Source: Marinihelvus sp942491555 (GTDB lineage: Bacteria; Pseudomonadota; Gammaproteobacteria; Xanthomonadales; SZUA-36). From it: a DNA stretch of 64,000 nucleotides. Below are positions 26,091 to 35,375 of this stretch, piece by piece. Where the stretch lies: NCBI GenBank assembly GCA_942491555.1, contig CALOBN010000005.1, forward strand, positions 124,001-188,000. Reading direction: 5' to 3'. Position 1 is the stretch's first letter. Every line of letters starts with the position of its first letter. A program made the position numbers and the translations under genes. Under the pieces are notes generated by a model, which saw only the letters and a list, made by a program, of their open reading frames with translations, ran no database searches and was not told where the DNA came from.

Positions 26091-27458
26091 TCAGTCTGCC
26101 TTTTTCACGGGGCGTTTCCAGCCCTTGACGGTTGTTTGCCGGGAGCGGCTCACGGTCAGTTGCCCGGCCGGCGCATCACGGCTGATGGTCGAGCCGGCGC
26201 CGATGGTCGCGCCCTCGCCGATGGTCACAGGAGCCACCAGCTGTGAGTCAGAACCGATGAACGCATCGTCGCCGATGACTGTGCGATGCTTGTTGGCACC
26301 GTCATAGTTACAGGTAATGGTGCCGGCACCGATATTGACGTTCTTGCCCACATCGCTGTCGCCAATGTAACTGAGGTGGCTGGCCTTGCTGCCTTCGCCA
26401 AGCACGGCGTTCTTCATTTCCACAAAATTCCCTACTTTTGTACCGCCACCCAGAACCGTACCCGGCCGGACGCGGGCGAAGGGGCCGATGTCACAGGCGC
26501 CCAGTGTCACCGCGCCTTCCAGTACGCTGTTGGCGTGGACGCGGGTGCCGGGTGCCAGGTCAGAGTCCTTGATCACGCACCCCGGCCCGATATTCACGCC
26601 CTCGCCGAGGCGCACCTTGCCCTCGAGCACCACATTGATGTCGATGGTCACATCGGTTGCGGCCTCGATGTCGCCACGCAGGTCGACCCGCGCCGGGTCC
26701 ATCAGCGTGACCCCGTCGCGCATCAGGCGTTCAGCCTGCAGCCGGCGGTAACGCGCTTCAAGCTCAGCGAGTTGCACGCGGTCATTGGCGCCCTCCAGGC
26801 GCTGCGCATCGGCAGCGATGACGCTGCCAATAGTGATGCCTGCCCCCCGCGCCATGGCAAAGATGTCCGTCAGGTAGTACTCACCCTGGGTATTGTCGGT
26901 GCCAAGACCTTCAAGCCAGCCGCGCAGGGCAGCGGCGTGGCCAAGGATAATTCCCGTGTTGACCTCGCCGATGGCGCGTTGGGCTTCGTTCGCATCGCGA
27001 TGCTCCACGATGCCCTCAATGGCCCCGTCGGGGTCACGAACCACGCGTCCGTAGCCGGTCGGATCAGCAGGTTGCATCGTCAACAAAGTCAGCTCCGAAT
27101 CATGTGCTTCGCGCAAGGCCACGAGCGCTTCTCCGTCCATCAGGGGAATATCGCCGTAGAGCACCAGCACATCGGCCTCATCCGGAATTGCGGGCATTGC
27201 CTGCATCACGGCGTGGCCGGTGCCCAGTCGCTCGGCCTGGGGCACCCATTGGATATCCTCGCCCTTGATGGCAGCCGGAAGGGCCCTGGCATCCGGGTTA
27301 ACCACCACGTGCAAGGCCGCCGGCGCCATCTCGCGCGCGCGATCAAGCACATGCGCCAGCATGGGCCGCCCCCCGACCGGGTGCAGGACCTTGGGCAATC
27401 GCGATCGCATACGGGTTCCTTCACCCGCAGCCAGTATGATGATGTGTAATGGTTTCAT
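26091..27458 (-). CDS. glmU: Bifunctional UDP-GlcNAc pyrophosphorylase / glucosamine-1-P acetyltransferase
   Basis: 455-residue GlmU. The N-terminal uridyltransferase carries LAAGEGTRMRSRLPKVLHPVGG (8-29; given in family form) and LYGDIPL near 103. From ~250 a left-handed beta-helix of hexapeptide repeats forms the acetyltransferase, with NFVEMKNAVLGEGSKASHLSYIGD near 352-375 containing the catalytic His. Product is UDP-GlcNAc for peptidoglycan and LPS. It heads the glmU-glmS operon; a minus-strand TATAAT at 27478-27483 suggests a very short leader. In many Gammaproteobacteria this pair lies directly after atpC; here it is 18 kb away. Confidence 0.97.
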   Translation of the reverse strand: MKPLHIIILAAGEGTRMRSRLPKVLHPVGGRPMLAHVLDRAREMAPAALHVVVNPDARALPAAIKGEDIQWVPQAERLGTGHAVMQAMPAIPDEADVLVLYGDIPLMDGEALVALREAHDSELTLLTMQPADPTGYGRVVRDPDGAIEGIVEHRDANEAQRAIGEVNTGIILGHAAALRGWLEGLGTDNTQGEYYLTDIFAMARGAGITIGSVIAADAQRLEGANDRVQLAELEARYRRLQAERLMRDGVTLMDPARVDLRGDIEAATDVTIDINVVLEGKVRLGEGVNIGPGCVIKDSDLAPGTRVHANSVLEGAVTLGACDIGPFARVRPGTVLGGGTKVGNFVEMKNAVLGEGSKASHLSYIGDSDVGKNVNIGAGTITCNYDGANKHRTVIGDDAFIGSDSQLVAPVTIGEGATIGAGSTISRDAPAGQLTVSRSRQTTVKGWKRPVKKAD

Positions 27459-27477
27459 GACTTCTACCCCTTGCGCG

Positions 27478-27483
27478 ATTATA
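27478..27483 (-). promoter_or_regulatory. Putative -10 box for glmU
   Basis: Perfect minus-strand TATAAT, 20 bases before the glmU start at 27458, implying a leader of roughly a dozen bases. The -35 region (around 27500) is poor. Confidence 0.45.
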
Positions 27484-27558
27484 GCCCCTGCCCCCCAATA
27501 GGCACTACGCCGTATCGCTTACCAAATAAGGCAATTCACGGGCATTGAAGCATATCCA

Positions 27559-29574
27559 ATGATCAGAAAAACCACCCCGTACAAGGTCCGGCGTACATTA
27601 CGACTGCTTGCCTGCATCCTGATCGCGCTGCTCAGCGTGCCGGCAGGCGCGGTAGAGCGCCGCGTGGTTAATGACGGGCAGCTCGTGCTGGAAGACATCC
27701 CGCCCATTCCCGCCGCGCTGGCAGAAAGACTGGATCGTTTCCAGCAGCTCCGCAGTACCCGGATGCTCGAGTGGGCAGGCTCAGGGCGCGAGCTGTATGC
27801 CCGCAGCCGCTACGAGGGCGTCAACCAGGTGCAGCGCATCGCGCGCCCCGGGGCAGACCCTCAGCAGCTAACCCGTTTTCCGGAGCCGGTGCGGGAGGTT
27901 GTCCGGCAACACCAGGGTGAACTGCTTGCTTTTACCATGAACGACGGTGGCAGCGGCCTGGACCAGATCTATCTGCTTGACCCCTTTGATGGAACCGTTC
28001 GCCAGCTGACGGATACCGCCGGGGCCCTCAACAATGGGATGGTCTGGGACTATTCAGGCCGGAACCTTGCTTTGCGCTCAACCCGTCGCAACGGACGCAG
28101 CAACGACCTCTGGTTGTTGAACATCGACAAGCCGGAAGAAACCCGGCTGATCCTGGCCGTGGATGATGGCGCCCTGTGGAAGCCGGTGGCGTTCAGTCGC
28201 GATGACCGCATGTTGCTGGTGCAGGAGTACAACAGCATCACTGACTCGCGAGTTCACCTGCTCGACCTTGAGACGGGACTGCTTACCGAGCTGGCCGGCC
28301 TGCCGGACGTCGATTCGAGCAATGTGGCCGTCGCTTTTGACGCGCAGGACAGGGGTGTTTTCTTCGTCAGCAATCAGCGCGGCCGCGCGGCTGAAATCGG
28401 CTGGACCCCCCTGGATCCGGCCGAAGAAATGCGCTGGCTTGAGAGCAACATCCAATGGGATATCACCCGCTTTGAGCTCGCACCCAGTGGTAAAACGGGT
28501 GCGTTCCTTACCAATGAAGGCGGCCTTAGCCGGCTGTACCTGTTTGACGCACGGCGTTTCAGTTTTCGACCGGTCTCCAACCTGCCCGTGGGCGTCGCCG
28601 GCGACTTGCGGTTCAGCCCGAACGGAGGCCGCCTGGCACTGACCATCAGCACACCCACATCGCCCGGGGAGGTTTATGTACTCGAACTGTTCAGGCACGG
28701 GCGCTATCCGGGCAGATTACGCCAGTGGTCCTCGGGGGGCGTCGATGACCTGCCCCCGGAAGAGCTGATTGTGCCCGCCCTGGGCAGCGTTCCGGCCGTA
28801 GGCCTTACGCCTGACGCCACGCTGTATGTTCCACAGTTTATTTACCGTCCAGATTCCAATGCCAGGAGCAAAACACGGCACCCCGTGGTGATCTACATTC
28901 ATGGCGGTCCGGAGGACCAGTTCAGGCCCGGTTTCAATGCCATTGTGCAGATGTGGGCCAGCGAGATGGGGGTAGCCGTGCTCGCGCCCAACGTGCGCGG
29001 CTCGCTCGGCTACGGGCGCGACTACCTGGCCCTGGATGACGGCAAGGAACGCGAGGCCGCGGTGCGCGACATCGGCGCCCTGCTCGACTGGATCGCCACC
29101 CGGGAAGACCTGGACGAGAATCGCGTGGCGGTGTTTGGCGCAAGCTACGGCGGCTACATGGCCCTGGCCAGTGCTGTGCATTACAGCGACCGGCTGGTGG
29201 GCGCTGTGAGCTTTGCGGGCATCAGTAATTTCGTTACCTACCTGGAGAATACGGCGGATTTTCGCCGCGATCGACGGCGCGCGGAATACGGCGACGAACG
29301 TGATCCGCAAATGCGCGCTTTCCTTCAGTCCATCAGCCCATTGAACAATGTCGAACGCATTCGCATTCCCATGCTGATCGTTCAGGGCCAGAATGACCCG
29401 GTTGTGCCAGTCAGTGAGTCAGAGCAGATGGTGCAAGCCCTGCGTGCCCGGGGCGAGACCGTCTGGTATATGAATGCGCTGAATGAAGGGCACGGTTATG
29501 AAAAGAAAGAAAACCGCGATGTGTACCAGCAAGTGACCTATCTCTTTCTGCGACGCTATTTATTGGGTCAATAA
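27559..29574 (+). CDS. Secreted S9 family prolyl oligopeptidase
   Basis: 671-residue exported serine peptidase. Signal peptide: RRTLRLLACILIALLSVPAGA. A WD/propeller-like beta domain (about 60-400, with repeats such as 'FSRDDRMLLVQEY' and 'FSPNGGRLALTIS') precedes an alpha/beta hydrolase domain with HGGPEDQ (oxyanion loop), the nucleophile in GASYGGYMALA near 532, Asp in QNDPVVP near 614 and His in NEGHGYE near 649. It resembles acylaminoacyl- or dipeptidyl-peptidase-type S9 enzymes that trim peptides in the periplasm. It is divergent from glmU and convergent with the MobA-like gene. Confidence 0.92.
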   Translation: MIRKTTPYKVRRTLRLLACILIALLSVPAGAVERRVVNDGQLVLEDIPPIPAALAERLDRFQQLRSTRMLEWAGSGRELYARSRYEGVNQVQRIARPGADPQQLTRFPEPVREVVRQHQGELLAFTMNDGGSGLDQIYLLDPFDGTVRQLTDTAGALNNGMVWDYSGRNLALRSTRRNGRSNDLWLLNIDKPEETRLILAVDDGALWKPVAFSRDDRMLLVQEYNSITDSRVHLLDLETGLLTELAGLPDVDSSNVAVAFDAQDRGVFFVSNQRGRAAEIGWTPLDPAEEMRWLESNIQWDITRFELAPSGKTGAFLTNEGGLSRLYLFDARRFSFRPVSNLPVGVAGDLRFSPNGGRLALTISTPTSPGEVYVLELFRHGRYPGRLRQWSSGGVDDLPPEELIVPALGSVPAVGLTPDATLYVPQFIYRPDSNARSKTRHPVVIYIHGGPEDQFRPGFNAIVQMWASEMGVAVLAPNVRGSLGYGRDYLALDDGKEREAAVRDIGALLDWIATREDLDENRVAVFGASYGGYMALASAVHYSDRLVGAVSFAGISNFVTYLENTADFRRDRRRAEYGDERDPQMRAFLQSISPLNNVERIRIPMLIVQGQNDPVVPVSESEQMVQALRARGETVWYMNALNEGHGYEKKENRDVYQQVTYLFLRRYLLGQ

Positions 29575-29585
29575 AGGCCCGTTGC

Positions 29586-30179
29586 TCATCCTTTCCGCTC
29601 ATTCAGGGCCTCCAGCTGTGCAAGGTCCTGCGCATCATCCACATCATGGGCGGCATTGGGCATATCGACGAAATTGATCTGGTCGCGCTGCTCAAGCAAC
29701 AGGCGCCGGGCGCCCTGGTCACCACTGAGTCTTGCCAGGCCGGATAAGCAGGTACCGGGAAAAACAACCGGCGGCCCCATGGAATCAGCCCAGCGTGCAG
29801 CAGTGATGCGCTCAGGATTCGCCCGCCATGCACCCAGCAAGCGCTCGAGGTCGTCGGCAGTTAACAGGTACTGATCACAGAGCATAATCATTACCGCAGG
29901 GGTTCCCGGGGCGAGCCCCTGGATGGCAAGCGCAATCGATGAACCGATGCCTTCACGCCACCGGGGGTTGAAGCACAGCGTTACATTCAGCCCCTGCAAC
30001 TCTCGTGCTACCCGGTCTGCCCGGGCACCGGTGACCACCGTAACCTCCGGGATCAGCAGGGCCAGCTGGCTGGCGGCGCGGCGCACCAGGCTTGTGCCGC
30101 GGAATTCGACCAATTGCTTGCCCCTGCCAAGACGGGAGGAGCCACCAGCGGCGAGCAATACAGCGTGTATCTCGTGCAC
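29586..30179 (-). CDS. MobA-like NTP transferase (MocA type)
   Basis: 197-residue nucleotidyltransferase of the MobA-like family. The nucleotide loop LLAAGGSSRLGRGKQL lies at 8-23, the metal site MLCDQYLL near 100, and GPPVVFPGTCLSGL further on. A GTG start at 30179 gives the family N-terminus. With the XdhC gene 22 bases upstream it looks like a molybdenum-cofactor maturation pair (CTP or GTP transfer to molybdopterin). No molybdoenzyme structural gene is in the window, which is unusual for this pair. Confidence 0.87.
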   Translation of the reverse strand: MHEIHAVLLAAGGSSRLGRGKQLVEFRGTSLVRRAASQLALLIPEVTVVTGARADRVARELQGLNVTLCFNPRWREGIGSSIALAIQGLAPGTPAVMIMLCDQYLLTADDLERLLGAWRANPERITAARWADSMGPPVVFPGTCLSGLARLSGDQGARRLLLEQRDQINFVDMPNAAHDVDDAQDLAQLEALNERKG

Positions 30180-30201
30180 TTATATGTACACCTGTCCGGG
30201 C

Positions 30202-31257
30202 TCAGGCACGGATCAGCGGCCCGCCCTGACGACCGGTCAGCACAGCATGCATTTCCGCCATGATCGCCAGCGCAATTGCCTCCGGCAGTTCTGCGCCAAT
30301 ATCCAGCCCGGCCGGCCCATGGACCGTCAAAGACTCCGCCCCGGTTTCTTCAACCAGGCGGTCGCGCCGCGCCCGGGGGCCCAGCAGTCCCAGGTAGGCC
30401 GGCGGCGCGGCTTTGAGCGCGCGCAAGTAGTCCGCATCGTGACCAACATGGTGGGTCATGAGTATCGCAGCATCAATTTGCGCCAGAATCGGGTGGCCCT
30501 CAAGAGCCGTGGGACGTTGACACAGTACGTTTGCGCCGGCGGGAAAGCGGGCCGGGTCAGCGAAGGCCTCGCGGTGATCCGCCACCGTGCAGTCCCAGCC
30601 GAGGGCAAGCACCTGGCTTACCAGTGGCACGGCATCCGGCCCGGCACCGCAAACCAGCACATGCGGACTCGGGGTAATGGTAATGATAAGCAGCTCCGCG
30701 CTGCCCGTCGCGGTCTCAAGGGATTCGTAACGGGCCCGGCCAGGCCCCGGTTCACCTTTGCCCAATCGATTCAGGAGCTGTGCCATACCGATGCCGGTTC
30801 CACCGCCAGCGGCAAGCGCCATGCTGCCTGGCGGCAGCGCCGGGTCGGTGGTGGCGCAGACCAGGGCCAATTCACAGTGTTCACCGGCCTGCAGTGCGGC
30901 AAAAAGGCTCTCGAGCGGCTCGAAGCGCTGCGCCTTATCCAGCCGCACCAGCTGCAGGTGCACCGAGCCACCACAACCCAGGCCCAGACCGAACAACAGG
31001 TCGTTGTCCTGCAGATCGTAGTTCACTGTCATGGGATCACCCGACTCGATCACCGCCCGCGCGCGTTCACTGAGGTCACCCTCGAGACAGCCGCCGGAAA
31101 CCAGCCCCGCGAAATCACCCCCGGGCCCGATCAGCATCATCGCCCCCGGCTTCCGGTAGGTGGAACCTTCCGTGGCGGTCACGACGGCCAGCACCAGGTG
31201 GGGCGACGTGCTGTGCGCCCGCAGGAAAGCCTCCAGGGTTTTCAGGCCCAGGTGCAT
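30202..31257 (-). CDS. XdhC family molybdenum-cofactor insertion protein
   Basis: 351-residue XdhC/CoxI protein. The N-terminal XdhC domain has the signature GGCLEGDLSERA near 76-87. The C-terminal Rossmann-like domain has VCGAGPDAVPLVSQ near 204 and a late MTHHVGHDADYLRAL segment. XdhC binds molybdenum cofactor, helps its sulphuration and delivers it to xanthine-dehydrogenase-type enzymes; the partner enzyme should be encoded elsewhere. It heads a two-gene operon with the MobA-like transferase. Confidence 0.9.
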   Translation of the reverse strand: MHLGLKTLEAFLRAHSTSPHLVLAVVTATEGSTYRKPGAMMLIGPGGDFAGLVSGGCLEGDLSERARAVIESGDPMTVNYDLQDNDLLFGLGLGCGGSVHLQLVRLDKAQRFEPLESLFAALQAGEHCELALVCATTDPALPPGSMALAAGGGTGIGMAQLLNRLGKGEPGPGRARYESLETATGSAELLIITITPSPHVLVCGAGPDAVPLVSQVLALGWDCTVADHREAFADPARFPAGANVLCQRPTALEGHPILAQIDAAILMTHHVGHDADYLRALKAAPPAYLGLLGPRARRDRLVEETGAESLTVHGPAGLDIGAELPEAIALAIMAEMHAVLTGRQGGPLIRA

Positions 31258-31333
31258 CAGGATGCCGGCCTGTTCATAAGAGTGGAAGCATGGTCACAAG
31301 ATTAGAGATCGATTCCCTGGTTCAAAAAAAGTG

Positions 31334-31783
31334 TCATAACCAGCGTCGCACGCGCTGACAATAAGCCCGGTACTCCTCACCGAAAGCCGCCAGCAAAAAC
31401 TGTTCCTCGGGAAGGATATAACGCTGCCGGATGACCAGCGGAAAAAACGGCACCGGCAGCAGGGCACCGAGCGTGCCGAGCTTCAGGGCCCCGCCAAGCA
31501 AAATAAATCCCATGCCCAGATACATCGGATTGCGTGAGAAGCGATACAAGCCGCCGGTCACCAGGCTGGTTGCGTCACTGAAGGGCACCATGCCGGTTTT
31601 GGCCCGCATGAAATCCACTGCCGGCCACAGGATGATTGCCAGTCCGGCCAGGGAAAATGGCACAGCCACAGCCGACAGCCAGGCTGGAAGCGTCAGCAAG
31701 GGCAGCCAGCGGTCTGCCATAAACACCAGCAGCAGGAACAGGACCAGCCAGACGGGCGGCAGAATGATTCTTTTCGGTACCAC
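31334..31783 (-). CDS. Isoprenylcysteine carboxyl methyltransferase-like membrane protein
   Basis: 149-residue membrane protein of the ICMT/PEMT-like group (GTG start). Four or so helices, then the SAM-binding C-terminal signature: TGGLYRFSRNPMYLGM near 86-101 and ILPEEQFLLAAFGEEYRAYCQRVRRWL at the end (shown in pieces: PEEQFL, GEEYRAY). These bacterial proteins are widespread; substrates are usually unknown. No operon partner is obvious; the XdhC operon ahead of it ends with a different gene. Confidence 0.87.
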   Translation of the reverse strand: MVPKRIILPPVWLVLFLLLVFMADRWLPLLTLPAWLSAVAVPFSLAGLAIILWPAVDFMRAKTGMVPFSDATSLVTGGLYRFSRNPMYLGMGFILLGGALKLGTLGALLPVPFFPLVIRQRYILPEEQFLLAAFGEEYRAYCQRVRRWL

Positions 31784-31861
31784 GCGATTTAATTCCTTGA
31801 GTGACCGCTTACGGTCACGACATAGCGCCAGGCTGCAGTTTAGGCGGCTGTGCCGGGAATG

Positions 31862-32599
31862 TCATGAAGCCGGGGTGGCGAGATCAAAGATCTCGGTACG
31901 AACCTTGATCGCCAGATGCCCCGCCCATCGCTGAACCCCATCGGCATTAGGGTGATAGCCGTCCTGTGCAAAGTCTTCCGGGTTTGCCGGCTCATCAAAG
32001 GGCAGATGATGGATGTACTCCCGGGGCCCGATCCAGTCACCCAGAGCGGCATCAATAGCGGCGGCGCGGCTGCCAAGCAGCTGGCGCAGAGGCGATGGCA
32101 AGGCGGGAAACCGGCCCAGTGGCGGCAAACCAAGTTGCAGGATGACGCTGGCTGGGAACTGCTCCTGCACCGCATTCAGGGCATCCTGAAGCTGCACCAG
32201 GACAAGCGCCGGCCGCCCCGGGCGGGTCACGTCATTAATTCCATTGCTGATCAGAACCAGGTCGGGAGCCGGGGCGAGGGCCGCGGCAGCACTAAGCGAT
32301 TCCACCAGGCCACTGGAGCGTTGCCCGTTCAAACCCATGGCATGCCACTGCACGCGACGCGACAACAGGGGTGCGAGGGCCTGGGCAAAACGGGCCGGCA
32401 GTGCCAGGGAGGTGCTTGTCACACCAACACCCGCGACGATGGAATCGCCCAGCGCCAGCACATTCAGTGCCGGGCCTTCGCCATGCCCGCCCTGCTCCGG
32501 ACCTTGTGCCGGCGGTAAGCGGACCGTCCGCAGCGACACCCAGGGGCCCTGGGCCAGCAGGGTGGCCAGAAAAAGCGCGTAGGGGGGCGCCGTCGTCAT
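31862..32599 (-). CDS. GDSL-type esterase/lipase
   Basis: 245-residue SGNH hydrolase. The frame is open to 32677, but ATG 32599 gives an N-terminus (TTAPPYALFLATLLAQG) that could be a signal peptide. Block I is LALGDSIVAGVG (Ser nucleophile), block III ISNGINDVT, and block V the Asp/His pair in DGYHPNADGVQRWA. This is the tesA/GDSL arrangement of an esterase or lysophospholipase. It follows a 4TM protein, carbonic anhydrase and EamA gene on the same strand, probably an operon. Confidence 0.85.
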   Translation of the reverse strand: MTTAPPYALFLATLLAQGPWVSLRTVRLPPAQGPEQGGHGEGPALNVLALGDSIVAGVGVTSTSLALPARFAQALAPLLSRRVQWHAMGLNGQRSSGLVESLSAAAALAPAPDLVLISNGINDVTRPGRPALVLVQLQDALNAVQEQFPASVILQLGLPPLGRFPALPSPLRQLLGSRAAAIDAALGDWIGPREYIHHLPFDEPANPEDFAQDGYHPNADGVQRWAGHLAIKVRTEIFDLATPAS

Positions 32600-32618
32600 G
32601 TGCAACGGCGCTTCGCGG

Positions 32619-33086
32619 TTAGTTGGACCAGCCCTGCGCCTTGGCCTTATTGGCCACCCACAGGAGGAATACCGCAATCAACAGGATCACCGCGGACTGG
32701 ACCAGTGCGGCATTGCCGAACAGGCCGTAGGCATCAGCCATCGCGTAGGCGTAGTAACTTTGCACCAGCAAGCCGGCCAGCGAGACGGTGAACAGAATGA
32801 TGGCAAAGTTTTTCTTCAGCAGCAGAAACAGGCTCCCCAGCAGGCCGCCGAATACCGCCACGGCAAATGCCGAGGTCGCCCATGCCGGGGTGGCTGCCTG
32901 AACCGCGAGCTGAACCTCCATCGCGGCCCGGTCTGCCTCCGGTAAAGTTGATAATACCTCGGGTGTAATCATGCTCGGCATCAGCCAGGTCATCCACAGG
33001 TAAGCAGCGCTCCCGAGCAGGTTCCAGAGCAAGGCCAGGATGGCGACCACGGTAAACCAGACGGGGGCAGGAACTTTCTGAGTCAT
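32619..33086 (-). CDS. Conserved four-helix membrane protein
   Basis: 155-residue protein with four hydrophobic helices (about 9-32, 66-88, 92-110 and 120-142). Start chosen at ATG 33086 (MTQKVPAPVWFTVVA); the frame is open to 33125. ILALLWNLLGSAAYLWMTWLMP, a polar loop with LPEADRAA, and the terminal WVANKAKAQGW are its visible features. I recognise no named family. It lies between carbonic anhydrase and the GDSL gene on the minus strand. Confidence 0.7.
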   Translation of the reverse strand: MTQKVPAPVWFTVVAILALLWNLLGSAAYLWMTWLMPSMITPEVLSTLPEADRAAMEVQLAVQAATPAWATSAFAVAVFGGLLGSLFLLLKKNFAIILFTVSLAGLLVQSYYAYAMADAYGLFGNAALVQSAVILLIAVFLLWVANKAKAQGWSN

Positions 33087-33121
33087 GTTGGTTTCCTCAA
33101 AGATTGTTTTCGGGACAGGTT

Positions 33122-33811
33122 TCACTGCTTTGCAGGCGCCGTTTCTGACTTGCTTACTTTAACATCCGGACAGCAAAGAGCGGCCTCGCCGAAAAAGTCT
33201 ACTTCACCTGTTTGCAGTGAATAGTGGGCGCCGACAATCATGAGCTTGCCCGCGTCCATCAGCCCGCAAAGGATGTCAGAGCCACCCCGCAGCTGCTCAA
33301 CCGATGCCAGCACGTTCGTGCGGGTGGCCGCAGCAACAAGGGCATGATCATCATCGGGGTAAGCGTTCATCAGCGGTGAGATCGCCGGCGTTACCCGGTC
33401 CACGATGCTGGAAAGACTTCGGGACTCCAGTCCCGGCTCGCTGCGCAGGCTGTCGATTGAGGCCTGGATCACCCCGCAGTTGCTGTGCCCCAGCACAACA
33501 ACCAGCTGGGTAGAAAACGTTGCCGCCGCAAATTCCACGCTGCCAATCTGCGACGGCGCCACAATATTGCCCGCCACGCGGATAACAAACAGGTCGCCCA
33601 GGCCCTGGTTGAAAATAATCTCCGCCGGAACCCTGGAGTCAGAACAACCCAGGATGATCGCAAAAGGGTGCTGATTCTTGGCCATCGCCAGGCGTTCGCC
33701 ACTGGCCAGTTCCTGCGCGTTAGAGCCGCCGGCTGCAAAGCGACGGTTGCCCTCACGCAGGCGACTCAGAGCCAGGCGTGCGTCAACAACCGGCATATCA
33801 GCGGTGTCCAT
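33122..33811 (-). CDS. Beta-class carbonic anhydrase
   Basis: 229-residue enzyme interconverting CO2 and bicarbonate. Zinc ligands are in LGCSDSRVPAE (Cys and the Asp-Arg dyad, near 54-64) and GHSNCG (His and Cys, near 107-112); FVIRVAGN near 75 and the late IVGAHYSLQTGEV are family blocks. The short C-terminal extension (CCPDVKVSKSETAPAKQ) is unusual but not diagnostic. It overlaps the EamA gene start end-on by 14 bases, so the two are probably co-transcribed. Confidence 0.94.
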   Translation of the reverse strand: MDTADMPVVDARLALSRLREGNRRFAAGGSNAQELASGERLAMAKNQHPFAIILGCSDSRVPAEIIFNQGLGDLFVIRVAGNIVAPSQIGSVEFAAATFSTQLVVVLGHSNCGVIQASIDSLRSEPGLESRSLSSIVDRVTPAISPLMNAYPDDDHALVAAATRTNVLASVEQLRGGSDILCGLMDAGKLMIVGAHYSLQTGEVDFFGEAALCCPDVKVSKSETAPAKQ

Positions 33812-34676
33812 CAGAGGCTCCTGTGCGGCCCGGGGCGGTTTGTGCCAGTACCAGCCATACCCCGCCCATGGTAAGCGAAGTTGCCACGATGAGTCGCGTC
33901 GTCAAGGGTTCGGCCAACACAACGGCGCCGCCAAGCGCTGCCAGGACCGGCACGCTCAGTTGGACCGTGGCGGCCCGGCTGGCGGCCAGTTCGCGCAGGG
34001 CGGCATACCAGATGACATAGCCCACACCCGAGGCCAGCGCACCTGAGGCGAGGGCCAGCCATATCCCGTAGGGCTCCAGGCTTAGCGGCACTCCACCCAG
34101 AAGCGGCATTAGCCACAACGCCAGTAAGGCCACCGGCAAAGCCCGCAGGAAATTTCCCGAGGTTGCCAGCAAGGGATCGGCTTGAGAGCGTCCCAGCAGG
34201 GAGTAAACACCCCAGGCCACGCCGGCGAGAATCATTAGCGCGGCACCACCCGGTGCCGGAGCGGTAACGCCCGGGAGTAACAGCACACACAGGCCCAGCA
34301 ACGCCAGGGCAAGACCAAACCAAGCGATCCGCGACAGGCGCTCGCCGCTGGCCAGCGCGCGGATGAACATGGTCAGCTGCACAGCGCCGAACAACAGCAA
34401 GGCGCCGGTTGCCGCACTCAGGCTGACATACGCCAGGGAAAAGCCGATCATGTAGAGAAACAGCATGGCGGTCATTGGCAAACTGCCGCCAAGCGTCCAG
34501 CGACGATCGCGCAGGAACAACAACAGCAGCAGCATCACCGCGGCAGAGGCGGTCCGGATAGCAGTGAACGAGACGGCATCAATCGTGCCGCTGCGCAGCG
34601 CTTCGCGGCACAGCAGGGAGTTGGCGGCGAAGGCAAGCATTGCCAGGCCGGTGAGCAAGTAACCCCGGGTCGTCAC
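33798..34676 (-). CDS. EamA/DMT family transporter
   Basis: 292-residue protein with ten predicted helices in two EamA repeats (about 5-135 and 145-285). Typical segments: GYLLTGLAMLAFAANSLLCREALR, FLYMIGFSLAYVSLSAATGALLLFG, and the second repeat with GVAWGVYSLLGR and the RLIVATSLTMGGVWLV end (shown in pieces). GTG start at 34676. DMT proteins export or import small metabolites; direction and substrate cannot be assigned. Confidence 0.9.
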   Translation of the reverse strand: MTTRGYLLTGLAMLAFAANSLLCREALRSGTIDAVSFTAIRTASAAVMLLLLLFLRDRRWTLGGSLPMTAMLFLYMIGFSLAYVSLSAATGALLLFGAVQLTMFIRALASGERLSRIAWFGLALALLGLCVLLLPGVTAPAPGGAALMILAGVAWGVYSLLGRSQADPLLATSGNFLRALPVALLALWLMPLLGGVPLSLEPYGIWLALASGALASGVGYVIWYAALRELAASRAATVQLSVPVLAALGGAVVLAEPLTTRLIVATSLTMGGVWLVLAQTAPGRTGASDGHR

Positions 34677-34716
34677 GCGGCGCCTGGTGCGTTAACAGGC
34701 CCTTGCTCGCGTGATC

Positions 34717-35211
34717 TCAGCCCTTTGGAATAATGACCGATGTCGCGACGATGGCATATTCCATGACCGGCTCATCGCCCGTGGGCGGTGTTTCACCCAG
34801 GTCCTGCGCAAAATGGGCGGCCTGCGCTGCATCCAGTGATTGACGACTAAAGGTGCCAACCAGGGTTACTTCCTTGCCGCCGCTATCGGTAGGAACAAAG
34901 AAGCTGTAGTCCGCAAAGCTTACCCGGGCGCTCAAAGCGCCCTCTGATGCAATAAAAAAGCAGCCTTTTTTCTGGCAGACCCTGGCTATGCGCGTGGTGA
35001 CACGAACCTGCTCACCATCCAGTGCATCCTGCTCTGCCAGCAACTGCTTCAGGCTGAGGCCGGCGGATTTGTCCTCCAGGGGGGCGCCGAACACTTCACT
35101 GCCGGCAGTGACCTCAACCGGCTCGGAAAGGCGAATAGTCTCTCCGGCAATAACCGGGGATGTAGCAAGCAGCAGAGCAAGGGTCGGTATTAATTTCAGC
35201 ATGCGGGTCAT
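34717..35211 (-). CDS. DUF4920 domain-containing exported protein
   Basis: 164-residue secreted protein with signal MLKLIPTLALLLATSPVIAG. The DUF4920 core includes EVFGAPLEDKSAGLSLKQLL, the VCQKKGCFF cysteine motif near 78-86, and FADYSFFVPTDSGG near 100. The CxxxGC/CQKKGC pair suggests metal binding or redox use; no function is established for the domain. A minus-strand TATAAT at 35268-35273 lies upstream. Confidence 0.82.
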   Translation of the reverse strand: MTRMLKLIPTLALLLATSPVIAGETIRLSEPVEVTAGSEVFGAPLEDKSAGLSLKQLLAEQDALDGEQVRVTTRIARVCQKKGCFFIASEGALSARVSFADYSFFVPTDSGGKEVTLVGTFSRQSLDAAQAAHFAQDLGETPPTGDEPVMEYAIVATSVIIPKG

Positions 35212-35267
35212 GGGCGGTTCCAGTGGCAGCCAGCAAGGCTGGCGGGTGCAGTTCAGAGATTGATTCG

Positions 35268-35273
35268 ATTATA
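35268..35273 (-). promoter_or_regulatory. Putative -10 box for the DUF4920 gene
   Basis: Perfect minus-strand TATAAT, 57 bases upstream of the start at 35211, in the divergent region before the YceI-like gene. The -35 is weak. Confidence 0.35.
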
Positions 35274-35375
35274 GCGTGACGCAGCAGGTGCATAACATCA
35301 CAGACCCGTCTCCACGCGAAATTGAACCGACACGATTACAATAAAAGTCTTAATCCTTACCAAGAGTGCACCACC

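Noticed and set aside
24573..26246. Very long open frame (557 codons) on the plus strand opposite glmS and glmU
   Set aside because: It is antisense to two certain genes, has no recognisable domain, and GC-rich genes often leave the opposite strand open.
26286..27449. 387-codon plus-strand open frame opposite glmU
   Set aside because: Antisense to glmU, with His/Val/Ala-rich low-complexity reading and no family pattern.
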